64,000 nt of DNA from JANXVY01 sp040080145 (GTDB lineage Bacteria; Pseudomonadota; Alphaproteobacteria; Rhizobiales; Hyphomicrobiaceae). This document shows, piece by piece, positions 51,598-60,264 of this stretch; position 1 is the first letter of the stretch, and each line of letters starts with the position of its first letter. The notes beneath the pieces were generated by a model, which searched no databases, was not told where the DNA came from, and saw nothing but the letters and a program-made list of their open reading frames with translations. Location of the stretch: NCBI GenBank assembly GCA_040080145.1, contig JBEBJA010000074.1:77932-141931 (forward strand), written 5' to 3'. The position numbers and the translations under genes were made by a program.

Positions 51598-52902
51598 ATG
51601 CATTATGTTATTCTCGGCGCGGGTCCTGCTGGCGTCACGGCGGCTGAAACCATCCGTGCGCTGGATAGGACGGGTGCCATCACCATGGTCGGTGGCGAGC
51701 CCGAGCCGCCATATTCGCGGATGGCAATTCCGTATCTGCTGCATGGTGCCGTTGGGGAGCCAGGGACCTACCTGCGGCAGGACCCCAAGCATTATGATGC
51801 GCTGAATATCAAGTACATCACGGACAGAATTGGCGGCGTCGATACCGAGTCTAAGCGCGTGTATCTGTCGAGCGCGAATACGCTGGGATACGACAAGCTG
51901 CTGATTGCGACCGGGGCCTCGCCGGTGATCCCGCGTGTGCCGGGTGCAAATCTTCCCGGCGTCCACACTTGCTGGACGCTGCCCGATGCTCGCGAAATTC
52001 TCCGCCTTGCCGACAAAGGCGCACCGGTCGTGCTGGTTGGTGCTGGTTTCATCGGTTCGATCGTTCTGGAAGCGCTGCATCAGCGCGGTTGTGATCTGAC
52101 GGTTGTCGAAGTTGCCCCGCGCATGGTCGCACGCATGATGGACGAAACCGCAGGTGGCATGTTGGGCCGCTGGTGCGTCCACAAGGGTGTCAAAGTCATC
52201 ACCGATACCAAGGTCCAGACTATTGAACTGGCTGCGGGTGCCAACGGCGCGACGCTGTCGGTCGGGCTGTCGAATGGATCGTCGGTTCCAGCTAAGCTCG
52301 TGGTTCTAGCAACCGGTGTGCGGTCGAATACGAGCTTCCTGATCGGTTCGGGGATTGAGGTCAACCAAGGCATCAAGGTTGACGAAACGCTGCAGACTTC
52401 GGCCAAGGACGTCTATGCGGCGGGCGATTGCTGCGAGGGCATCGACATTTCGACCGGCAAACACGACATGCTGGCTATCCAGCCGGTTGCCGTCGAGCAT
52501 GGCCGGTACGCGGGCCAGAACATGGCTGGGAAGCGTACCGTGCACCGCGGTTCGCTCAACATGAACGTGCTCGACACGATGGGCTTGATCTCGTCGTCGT
52601 TCGGGTTGTGGCAGGGAGCGCCCGGCGGGCAGACCGCCAAACTGATTGATGAGGATAAGTTCAAGTATCTGAAGCTCGAATTTCTCGGCGACAAGATGGT
52701 CGGCGCGCAGTGCGTCGGTTTGACCGATCATGTCGGTATGCTGCGCGGGTTGATTCAGACTGGCTTCCGGCTTGGAGCTTGGAAGGAGAAGCTGATGGAG
52801 CAGCCGGAGCGCTTGCGCGAAGCGTATGTCGCGGTGTCGCAAGGTGCTGGTGGTCATGGGCCGCTGTCGCCGCATGTCAACGCGCCAGTTGTAAAGGGCT
52901 GA
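51598..52902 (+). CDS. FAD/NAD-dependent oxidoreductase subunit of AOR complex
   Basis: A 434-aa pyridine nucleotide-disulfide reductase-like flavoprotein. The FAD motif GAGPAGVTAAETIRAL is at the start, the NAD motif VLVGAGFIGSIVLEAL is mid-protein, and the second FAD motif VYAAGDCCEG is present. No redox-active CXXC is visible near the flavin. In Aromatoleum the AorC subunit lets the complex use NAD; the same role is inferred here. The ATG at 51598 has GGAG upstream. A MoaD-like gene follows after 34 nt. Confidence 0.9.
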   Translation: MHYVILGAGPAGVTAAETIRALDRTGAITMVGGEPEPPYSRMAIPYLLHGAVGEPGTYLRQDPKHYDALNIKYITDRIGGVDTESKRVYLSSANTLGYDKLLIATGASPVIPRVPGANLPGVHTCWTLPDAREILRLADKGAPVVLVGAGFIGSIVLEALHQRGCDLTVVEVAPRMVARMMDETAGGMLGRWCVHKGVKVITDTKVQTIELAAGANGATLSVGLSNGSSVPAKLVVLATGVRSNTSFLIGSGIEVNQGIKVDETLQTSAKDVYAAGDCCEGIDISTGKHDMLAIQPVAVEHGRYAGQNMAGKRTVHRGSLNMNVLDTMGLISSSFGLWQGAPGGQTAKLIDEDKFKYLKLEFLGDKMVGAQCVGLTDHVGMLRGLIQTGFRLGAWKEKLMEQPERLREAYVAVSQGAGGHGPLSPHVNAPVVKG

Positions 52903-52936
52903 TGGATTTGACCGCGTTTTCAACTATGACGGCCAT

Positions 52937-53188
52937 ATGCAAGTTACGTTGAAACTTTACGCGCAGCTGGGGCAGTACTTGCCCCCGCATGCGTCGCGCA
53001 ATGAAGTTCCAATCGAGATCGCCGATGGGACGTCGATTTGGAACGTCGTCGACGCCTATAATGTGCCGCGGGGTATGTGCCACCTCGTGCTCGTCAACGG
53101 CGTTTTCAAAGCGCCCGCCGTTCGCGACGACGTTATGTTGCAGCCAGGCGATGCGTTGGCTATCTGGCCGCCCGTCGCCGGTGGGTGA
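52937..53188 (+). CDS. MoaD/ThiS-like ubiquitin-fold sulfur carrier
   Basis: An 83-aa protein that ends in Gly-Gly (PPVAGG), with the beta-grasp signs of MoaD: TLKLYAQLGQYLP at the start and LQPGDALAIWPP before the tail. The thiocarboxylated terminus would supply sulfur for the pterin dithiolene of the AOR cofactor. The cytoplasmic location and in-operon position fit a dedicated carrier for the tungsten or molybdenum pterin. The next gene starts 2 nt after its stop. Confidence 0.9.
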   Translation: MQVTLKLYAQLGQYLPPHASRNEVPIEIADGTSIWNVVDAYNVPRGMCHLVLVNGVFKAPAVRDDVMLQPGDALAIWPPVAGG

Positions 53189-53189
53189 C

Positions 53190-53468
53190 GTGCGGATCGA
53201 AAAGCTGATGTCGCTCAGTCTGCGGGAGTTCCAGCACTCGCTATGCCCGCTTGCGGGGCGCACAGTGGGCGAGGTTTCGGCGGTGAGCCTGCCCGTTGCG
53301 GACGGTTCTGTGACAATCTCATATGAGGCGCGTCCCAGTGTCCGGTTTGGTGGCCTGCTGGAGATCCCTCGTGCCGTCGTGTCGCTTGTTTTTTCCGGCG
53401 TCACATCGCAACAGCAGGAGGTGTTTATGAAGCGCTTTGATTTAGCGTTTCAACGAGGGGGCGGCTGA
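53190..53468 (+). CDS. Hypothetical protein, last gene of AOR operon
   Basis: A 92-aa protein that I do not recognise. It has a mixed helix/strand pattern: RIEKLMSLSLREFQHSLCPLAG then SLPVADGSVTISYEARPSVRFGGLLEIPRAVVSLVF, and a Gln-rich end (TSQQQEVFMKRFDLAFQRGGG), with no signal peptide. GTG at 53190 is taken as start (GTG at 53181 is an alternative, which would overlap the MoaD gene). Its position suggests an accessory role in cofactor delivery or insertion for the oxidoreductase, but nothing in the sequence proves it. Confidence 0.6.
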   Translation: MRIEKLMSLSLREFQHSLCPLAGRTVGEVSAVSLPVADGSVTISYEARPSVRFGGLLEIPRAVVSLVFSGVTSQQQEVFMKRFDLAFQRGGG

Positions 53469-53633
53469 CGATCCGCTAACTCCATTCTCAAGATGGAACA
53501 CGGATTAAGAATTCTGAAAGCCGCGACTGGTATCTTTCATTCAGTTTATGTTCTGCATGGAAGGCATCTGGTTATGCTTTACGATTGGTCGCATTCTGAG
53601 TCCGAGCCTGAAAAATTTCCATTCTGGTCGAAG

Positions 53634-53855
53634 ATGGAATTGATCCGTGTCGGTGTGGTTGCCGGTTTGGCGATCGTTCCAGTTTCGGTTTCGGCCATTG
53701 ATGCGCCAAAGCAGACGCCTGTTGCCGTGCAACGGAACGCAGAGCCTTCACCTGGGCATGCGGGCCGGTTGCTTTCGACCCGCCACGTGAATTTCGACGT
53801 CAAGTCGCTCGATCTGGCAGCACTTGGCGATACCGAGCCTGAAAAGACCCGCTAG
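53634..53855 (+). CDS. Possible small secreted protein
   Basis: From the ATG at 53634 a 73-aa product would have a signal peptide (MELIRVGVVAGLAIVPVSVSA) and a polar remainder. The frame stays open upstream to 53493. No family match is seen and no strong ribosome site is visible, so this is a weak call kept because it fits the secretion-signal pattern and follows the AOR operon on the same strand. Confidence 0.35.
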   Translation: MELIRVGVVAGLAIVPVSVSAIDAPKQTPVAVQRNAEPSPGHAGRLLSTRHVNFDVKSLDLAALGDTEPEKTR

Positions 53856-53940
53856 GGGCCGTCCGGCTTTGATAAAATCAGAGACGGACCCGAATACCAG
53901 CCCGCGGAAGTTCTGACTGTTCGTTTCACACCACGCGCGG

Positions 53941-53980
53941 ATACCAGGCCGCTAAGTCACTACGCATGCGGTTTGGTATA
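53941..53980. repeat. Inverted repeat near RIME-like copy 2
   Basis: ATACCAGGCCGC (53941-53952) pairs with GCGGTTTGGTAT (53969-53980) over 12 bp with two G-T pairs. A related GCGCGGRTACCA string also occurs at about 37376 and 42358, so it may belong to a small dispersed family; that was judged by eye. Confidence 0.4.
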
Positions 53981-54011
53981 AGTCTCAGCATTGTCGTGTT
54001 TCTTTTCGGAA

Positions 54012-54063
54012 AACCGGTTCCCACCCCCGCCTTCGCGGGGGCATGCTTTTGCGGAAGCACTCT
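54012..54063. repeat. Intergenic palindromic repeat, copy 2 (RIME-like)
   Basis: Same orientation and same CCGGTTYC...CCCGC...GCGGGGGCATG...TTTT...CGGAAGCACTCT pattern as copy 1 at 31018-31069. It lies after the AOR operon, just downstream of the MscS stop codon on the other strand. Confidence 0.65.
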
Positions 54064-54078
54064 AGCCGTTTGAGCGGA

Positions 54079-56709
54079 CTACGGTTTGGTTTCGCGCGCT
54101 GTGCCTGCCATTGAGGCTTCTTGCGCTGCCTTGCGTTGACGCTCCTCCAGGACGCGCGCGACCAGGACTTTTACGCCGTCGAGATCGCGCAGGTAGATGT
54201 CGCGCTCGGGTGTTGGGAATTCGATGCCGTTGTTTTGGAACGCATGATAGACGGCGGTTCGTAGTTGGGTCTGCGTATCACCGCCCTTGTTCACATCGGC
54301 AACCACGACGCTGATTGAATACTCCAAGGCATCAGGTCCGAGATTGTCCAAGCTCACGAATGGCGGCGGTTGCTGCATGGCGTTCGGTACAGTTTTGGCA
54401 ACGTCTGCCAGGATGGCGAGAACTTTGACCGGGTCGGACTTGTAGGATGCGTTGACCTTGATTGCGACGCGGGCCAGCGAATTGCGGTGGGTCCAGTTGG
54501 TGACGACGTTGGTAATCAGTTCTGAGTTGGGGACGATCAGGCTCGATTTGTCGTTGGTTTCGATTTCGGTCGAGCGTACCGATATCGAGCGCACGAAGCC
54601 TTGTCCGCCGCCGCGCAGCACGATGAGGTCGCCAACCTTGATTGGGCGCTCGACCAGCAGGATGAGCCCCGACACGAAGTTGTTGACAATGGACTGCAGG
54701 CCAAACCCGATACCCACCGACAACGCGCCTGCCAGGATCGCAAGGTTGGTAATGTCGATGCCTCCGAACGAGACGGCTGCAATGGCTGCGAGGGCAAATC
54801 CACCATAACCGACCCCCTGGTGGATCGAATTGGCGATGCCTGGATCCATACGGTCTGGCCGCAGGACCCTCGCCTGCAGCCAGCGCTGGATGAGGCGGGT
54901 TGCAAACAGCAAACCCAAGAACAATGCCAGCGCCAGCAGGATGCGGAACAGCGAAATGCGCAGTTGACCAATCTGGAAGCCCAATAGCGCCGACTTCGAT
55001 GTCGCCAGGACATCATTGCTGGAAAAGCCCCACGCCAGGAACAGGGCTGGAATGGCAACGCACGCCAGCAGAATATGCAACAGTATCGATAACGTCCTGG
55101 CGATGAGGCGGCGCTGGCCCTCCTCTATTCCCAATCCTTTGGACAGCCATCCCCCCACAAATGACTTTGGTGAGGCCATCGCGCGTTCACTGGTGCGGAT
55201 CGCAAGGTGCACCAAGATGACGAGGACGACGAAGCTGCCGGTAATCACGACCTGCCCCGCCGCGAACCGGCTGAGTGCAATATAGCCTGCCAGTGCCGAA
55301 CCGACGATGCCGGCGGCCAAGGCGAGCAGTGGCCACTTCAGCCAGCGTGGATGCAGCTTCGAAAGGATGGGCTGGGGGTCTGCAGACATCTCGCCGGCAG
55401 ACGCTGTTACGGGTCGTGCTGCTGGTATGAATGGCGTTGCCACAACATTCAACAGCATCCCGGCGAACGCCAAGCTGGTCACGAGCGAGAGCACGACACT
55501 GAATGGCAACGGCAGGACCAGCAAGCGGATGGCGTCTTTCAGCACCTGATCCACCACATATATGGCCGCGATGGCCAGGACACTGCGGAGCAGCGAGCGC
55601 GATGCGGCATCCGACAGGTTCATCAGCCGCCATTCGGCGCGCTTTGGTTCAAGGATCGCCCGGCTCAATGCCGAAACGACAATGAAGAGGATGGCACCTT
55701 CCAGTAGCGTTTCGGAGAGTGTTGCGACGCGGAAATAAATCAGGTCTGCAGCGTCTGCCCCAAAGTACAGGACGCACGCGGCGGCAACGCCGGGTAGTGC
55801 ATACAGCGGTGCCGCAAGTGAAGCGGCGGCTGCGCGGCGGGCGTAGCTTGGCGGTTGCGGACGCCGTGGCGGCATGATGCGAGCCAGGGGGCGGGTCATC
55901 AGCATCGACAAGAGCAGGTAGGCGGCTAAGGCCAGTCCTGCGACGAGGGCCGCCTCGGCTGGCCGTGACGCAATGATACCGCGCCAGGTGCCGAATACGG
56001 CCTGAAGCTGCCGCTTCGCGTTGCCATATTCATTGCCGATCTGGCGCCAGATTCCAGGCAAAAGGGGCGAACCCGACCGCTGGAACAGATTTTGGGCAAA
56101 CAGGCTGTGGCGGACACTTTGAATGCGCGCGGTAAGCTGGCTTGCCCGCACTTTGACGAGTTCGGTCGATTTGAATGCACCTTCCAGCGTTGTAACGATC
56201 GACGTCAGCCGCGTGCGCTCTGCGGCAATTTGTGGCGATTCAGCGGGCTGCTTATCTTTTGGAGGCGGACCCAGTTTGTCGAGCTGGACCTTTGCGGCTT
56301 CGATGCGTGGCTTCAGCGCATCGCCGGCACTGTCAGATTCGGTGCCGAGCTTTTCCAGTTCGACCCTTTGCACGCCGAGGCCGGTGTCCGATCCCTTTGC
56401 GGCTTCGAACTGACGCTCAAGGTACTCCATCGTGGAGAGCGCTTGCGAGACCGGGTTGAGTACGTCGTCCATCGGCGGCAGGGCCAAGGTTGCGGGCGCT
56501 GGTTCAGCAACGGCTGGCACGGGGGGCGCGTCGACGGGGGGCGCGGCTGCAGGAGCGGTTTCGGCGGCGGGTGCCTCCTGAACAACGGGCGGCACTGGTT
56601 TGGCGGCAACCTGCGCCCGGCAAGTACCGGGCAGGGCCAGTGCGATAGCGGCCATCGTCAGAGCGGCAAAGGGCGCAATTCCCATCGACGAATATTTCAA
56701 CAAACTCAA
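54079..56709 (-). CDS. Large MscS-family mechanosensitive channel (DUF3772)
   Basis: An 876-aa inner membrane protein. It has a signal peptide (about residues 1-32), a Pro/Ala-rich stretch, a periplasmic DUF3772-type domain (coiled-coil at 90-170), roughly eleven hydrophobic segments and the MscS core near residues 660-780: GGIDITNLAILAGALSVGIGFGLQSIVNNFVSGLILLVERP, the conserved pore helix and loop. It would open under membrane tension and protect against osmotic downshock. It stands alone on the minus strand, 158 nt from the FliO-like gene. Confidence 0.9.
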   Translation of the reverse strand: MSLLKYSSMGIAPFAALTMAAIALALPGTCRAQVAAKPVPPVVQEAPAAETAPAAAPPVDAPPVPAVAEPAPATLALPPMDDVLNPVSQALSTMEYLERQFEAAKGSDTGLGVQRVELEKLGTESDSAGDALKPRIEAAKVQLDKLGPPPKDKQPAESPQIAAERTRLTSIVTTLEGAFKSTELVKVRASQLTARIQSVRHSLFAQNLFQRSGSPLLPGIWRQIGNEYGNAKRQLQAVFGTWRGIIASRPAEAALVAGLALAAYLLLSMLMTRPLARIMPPRRPQPPSYARRAAAASLAAPLYALPGVAAACVLYFGADAADLIYFRVATLSETLLEGAILFIVVSALSRAILEPKRAEWRLMNLSDAASRSLLRSVLAIAAIYVVDQVLKDAIRLLVLPLPFSVVLSLVTSLAFAGMLLNVVATPFIPAARPVTASAGEMSADPQPILSKLHPRWLKWPLLALAAGIVGSALAGYIALSRFAAGQVVITGSFVVLVILVHLAIRTSERAMASPKSFVGGWLSKGLGIEEGQRRLIARTLSILLHILLACVAIPALFLAWGFSSNDVLATSKSALLGFQIGQLRISLFRILLALALFLGLLFATRLIQRWLQARVLRPDRMDPGIANSIHQGVGYGGFALAAIAAVSFGGIDITNLAILAGALSVGIGFGLQSIVNNFVSGLILLVERPIKVGDLIVLRGGGQGFVRSISVRSTEIETNDKSSLIVPNSELITNVVTNWTHRNSLARVAIKVNASYKSDPVKVLAILADVAKTVPNAMQQPPPFVSLDNLGPDALEYSISVVVADVNKGGDTQTQLRTAVYHAFQNNGIEFPTPERDIYLRDLDGVKVLVARVLEERQRKAAQEASMAGTARETKP

Positions 56710-56867
56710 CTCCTATCGGGGTAGCGCACGCAGTGAACACGTTGGTTTAGGCCAGGGCGGATGACTGTACGAGGGATTTTGATTTAGCCGTTACCCGGCG
56801 AGCTTGCGTGCACTCCCACATAGGAGCATCGTGGCGGTGAGATGATCGGACGGCAGGTTTGCCTGGG

Positions 56868-57290
56868 TTAGTCTGGCTTTGTCCCGCCATTGAGGGCCGG
56901 GGCTGGCGGGCTCTGTGCGCTTGCTGCGGCCGCAGTCCCCAATGGACGTGCAGGTCGTGAGAAGACGGCTTCATTTGATGCCGTTGTGGCTGCTGCCTTC
57001 CTGGGCACTTCGCCGATCCCGGTCTCGATGACCACGTCTACCGGCCCGCCGGTCATGATCAGATGTTCCACGTCGTCACGGCGAATAAGAACCAGCCGCC
57101 GCCTGGCGTCGAGGCTCCATTGTTCGACGATGTCGAGCCGCTTTTCGGGTTTGGGGGCAAAGAACCTGGGCGCAAAGAATGAGCCCGTGCCACTGCTACC
57201 GTTCAGGTAGGATTGGAGAAAAATGTAGCCGAAAAATGCGCCTGCCGCGAGCGCCGCGAACAACAGGATGTAGAGCAGTATATCGAGCAT
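56868..57290 (-). CDS. FliO-like membrane-anchored protein
   Basis: A 140-aa protein with one N-terminal membrane segment (LLYILLFAALAAGAFFGYIFL) and a cytoplasmic domain with RLDIVEQWSLDARRRLVLIRRDDVEHLIMTGGPVDVVIE, the FliO/MopB core, then an Ala/Pro-rich tail. FliO is a flagellar export-gate assembly factor, but no flagellar genes are in this window. It is divergent from cckA, as similar genes often are in Hyphomicrobiales, so it may serve another membrane assembly role. Confidence 0.8.
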   Translation of the reverse strand: MLDILLYILLFAALAAGAFFGYIFLQSYLNGSSGTGSFFAPRFFAPKPEKRLDIVEQWSLDARRRLVLIRRDDVEHLIMTGGPVDVVIETGIGEVPRKAAATTASNEAVFSRPARPLGTAAAASAQSPPAPALNGGTKPD

Positions 57291-57414
57291 TACGTCAGCC
57301 TTTAGGTGATGGGTGCGGAAAATATTTCCGCCACCTTGTGCGATTCGGAACGACTTCGTGCGGGGAGTTTATGTCATTTTAACCGTGTTAGTCGAACTGT
57401 AGCTCCTGACGGTC

Positions 57415-60084
57415 ATGCTTCTAACGCGATGGCGTGGCCGATCAGAGTGTAATGCGTACAAACTTGTGAGTTTCTCGCCCATGAAGGCGTCTAAAGCCAT
57501 TGCTGGTTTCGCAGGGCACGTTCAGAATCATGTATCGCTTTCCGGGATGAAAGCGCGGATCAACAGTAAAATCGATTTTGCTCTCGCTCCGGGAATTGAC
57601 AAACTTGTCAACGACCCGGCTGCTGGGTGGATGCTGTTTGGTGCTCTGATCGTCGCCACCCTTGTACTCGGTGCCGTTTCCAGTGAGACGTCTCAACCGG
57701 TTGCATTGACTATTCTGTCGGTCCTGGCGGCTTGCGGATTGTTTTTCCTCATTGCCGTCATCACCGGTCGGGTTTCCCTTGCAGGCCGCAGGAGCAATGG
57801 TTCTCACAATGCCATCGCGGATGCCTGGCCCGAAGCAGGTTTGGTCACGACACGGCTTGGATCGACGGTTTACGTCAACGCTGCCTTCGAGCGATTTATC
57901 CCCGACAGCGGGGCAATGGGTCTGGTTGGCCTTGAGGCTTGGTTTGCGGGTGAGCCGCGCGCGTCCGAGGCTCTGTTCAGGTTGGCCCGTGCGTCTGAGC
58001 GCGGGGAGCCATTGACTGAAGAGGTTGAGCTCAAATCTGCGACGGCCTCGTCGCCGGTTGCCAAGCAGGTTCTCAGAATTGCTGTGTGTCCGCTCGACGG
58101 CAGCCGTTTTGGAATGGGGCCGGTCACGCTTTGGCGGTTTACCGACGTTACGGCCGAGCGGCAATCGGCTCTGATGAAAGCTGGCGCGGCGGAAGTCCGC
58201 TTCGGCCTGTATAACACGGCGCCCGTTGGTCTTATTGCGGTTGGTGGTGATGGTGTCGTCGCCCATATGAACGCGACGATGCTTCGCATGCTGGGTGCTC
58301 ATTCATCAGCGCAAGACGAGCCGGTTCAACTTGAGAGTCTGTTCTCGCGCACGGGTGCCGAAGTGCTGCGTCGTCACGCTGGTGCTAACCCAGCTGGCGG
58401 ATTTCAGTGTGCCCTCGATTTGATTATGCGAAACGGCCGCCGGTTGCCCGTGCGTGTCGTTGCCTCGACGGCGCCTGCTGGCTCCGATCCTCTCAATGAT
58501 GAGCGCATTCTGGTGGTGATGCGCAATGAATGGACAGAACCCGCGTCGATCGTTGGTGATGCAACCGATCCATCATTTGCGCGCCAGTTTGAATCCGCGC
58601 CGTTCGGTATTGCGACGGTTACCGCAACTGGCAGGCTGGCTCGCGCCAATCCTGCTTTCTCACAAATGGCATTTGGTGCCATCGACGGCGGCGATGCGCG
58701 CGCCCTCGACATTTTGTGCCGTGATACGGATCTTGAGTCCCGAGCTCTTGTCGAGCAGAGCCTGACCGACGCGCTCGCGGGTCAAGCCGGGCTTGCCCCA
58801 GTTGATTTCTCCGCCGGAGCAAAGGGTGAGTTCGGCCGCCGGATCTACATCACGCCGCTCGTTCCGTCGCCGGGCAGCCGGGAAGCGGCGATTCTCTATA
58901 TTGTCGACACCACCGAGCAGAAGGCGCTCGAGCAGAAATTCACCCAGAGCCAGAAGATGGAGGCCATCGGCAAGCTGGCAGGGGGGATTGCACACGATTT
59001 CAACAACGTATTGACCGCCATCATCGGGTCCGCCGATCTGATGCTGCAAACCCACCGCGCCTCGGATGCGTCCCATAAGGACATCCAAAACATCAAGCAG
59101 AGCGCGAACCGCGCTGCCGGGCTTGTCGCGAAACTCATGGCCTTCTCGCGCCAGCAAACGCTCAAGCTGGAAGTCCTGCAGTTGAGTGACGTCGTCACCG
59201 ACGTTCGCCCGATGCTAAAGACGTCGCTGGGCGAAAAGATTGATCTCCAAATCTCGGCTGGCCGCGATCAGTGGTACGTCAAGGCCGATCGCACCCAGCT
59301 TGACCAAGTGATCGTCAACTTCGCGGTCAATGCGCGTGATGCGATGCCGAACGGCGGCAGTTTCGTCATCAGCACACGTAACGTCAGCGAGCGCGAGGCG
59401 CAAAAGCTGCCTTACACCGGCATTCCAGTTGCTGAATATGTGCTCATCCAGGCAGAAGATTCAGGAACCGGCATGCCGCCGGATGTGCTCGCAAAGATTT
59501 TTGAGCCGTTCTTTACGACCAAGGATGTCGGTAAGGGCACAGGGCTTGGGCTTGCGACTGTCTACGGCATCGTCAAGCAGCTGTCTGGTTACATCTTTGC
59601 CGAAAGCACGTTGGGCAAAGGCACGATATTTCGCGTCTACCTGCCGCGCGCCTACGTCGAGAACGAAGCCGAGTTCGTTGCCGCAAAGGCGGTCAAGACT
59701 GTCATTCCGGCCGATCTGACGGGGACCGCCACGGTTCTTATTGTCGAGGACGAGGACATGGTCCGCTCGGTGGCAGTCCGCTCGCTGACGCGCTTTGGCT
59801 ACAAGGTGCTGGAGGCCGGTAACGGTTTGGAAGCGCTCGAAGTTCTGGCGGAAAATTCCGTCGACATCGTGGTCAGTGACGTCGTCATGCCGGAAATGGA
59901 TGGGCCGGCGTTCCTCAAAGAAGTCAGGAAGACGAGGCCCGACCTCAAGATTATCTTCGTCTCGGGTCACACCAATGAAGCCTTCAAGGCAACGATGGAT
60001 GAAAACGAGGTCTTTGCGTTTTTGCCAAAGCCCTTTTCGCTGCCTCAACTGGTGGCCAAGGTGAAAGAAGAACTTGGCCGCTGA
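57415..60084 (+). CDS. cckA: Cell-cycle hybrid histidine kinase CckA
   Basis: An 889-aa hybrid kinase. Two N-terminal membrane segments (about 76-94, 100-118) are followed by PAS-like regions, the dimerisation/phosphoacceptor domain with GGIAHDFNN (His527), an ATPase domain (DQVIVNFAVNARDAMPNGG, EDSGTGMPPD, TGLGLATVYG) and a receiver domain with Asp822. In Alphaproteobacteria CckA phosphorylates CtrA through ChpT. The position upstream of recA is conserved in relatives. Start uncertain: ATG at 57415 or 57481. Confidence 0.94.
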   Translation: MLLTRWRGRSECNAYKLVSFSPMKASKAIAGFAGHVQNHVSLSGMKARINSKIDFALAPGIDKLVNDPAAGWMLFGALIVATLVLGAVSSETSQPVALTILSVLAACGLFFLIAVITGRVSLAGRRSNGSHNAIADAWPEAGLVTTRLGSTVYVNAAFERFIPDSGAMGLVGLEAWFAGEPRASEALFRLARASERGEPLTEEVELKSATASSPVAKQVLRIAVCPLDGSRFGMGPVTLWRFTDVTAERQSALMKAGAAEVRFGLYNTAPVGLIAVGGDGVVAHMNATMLRMLGAHSSAQDEPVQLESLFSRTGAEVLRRHAGANPAGGFQCALDLIMRNGRRLPVRVVASTAPAGSDPLNDERILVVMRNEWTEPASIVGDATDPSFARQFESAPFGIATVTATGRLARANPAFSQMAFGAIDGGDARALDILCRDTDLESRALVEQSLTDALAGQAGLAPVDFSAGAKGEFGRRIYITPLVPSPGSREAAILYIVDTTEQKALEQKFTQSQKMEAIGKLAGGIAHDFNNVLTAIIGSADLMLQTHRASDASHKDIQNIKQSANRAAGLVAKLMAFSRQQTLKLEVLQLSDVVTDVRPMLKTSLGEKIDLQISAGRDQWYVKADRTQLDQVIVNFAVNARDAMPNGGSFVISTRNVSEREAQKLPYTGIPVAEYVLIQAEDSGTGMPPDVLAKIFEPFFTTKDVGKGTGLGLATVYGIVKQLSGYIFAESTLGKGTIFRVYLPRAYVENEAEFVAAKAVKTVIPADLTGTATVLIVEDEDMVRSVAVRSLTRFGYKVLEAGNGLEALEVLAENSVDIVVSDVVMPEMDGPAFLKEVRKTRPDLKIIFVSGHTNEAFKATMDENEVFAFLPKPFSLPQLVAKVKEELGR

Positions 60085-60202
60085 TTCGGCGCCTGTGGTT
60101 AGTTCCCACCGCGCGGTGGCGTGTGTCTTTCGGGGATCATAAGTGGAACGCAGGCGTGAAGTTTGCGTTCTTTCAGGATGTTAAGAGCTTATAGACAGTC
60201 GA

Positions 60203-60217
60203 GAACAAAAATGGTAC
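60203..60217. promoter_or_regulatory. SOS-type LexA box upstream of recA
   Basis: GAAC-N7-GTAC at 60203-60217 matches the alphaproteobacterial SOS consensus GAAC-N7-GAAC with one mismatch and exact spacing, 48 nt before the recA ATG. LexA binding here is a reasonable inference. Confidence 0.7.
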
Positions 60218-60264
60218 AAACGCCCAATTGCTGATGTGCAACTCATGCCATAGGGTGGACGGAC

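Noticed and set aside
53493..53633. Upstream extension of the small secreted protein frame
   Set aside because: The extra residues precede the signal peptide and would prevent secretion; no ribosome site supports the earlier ATG.
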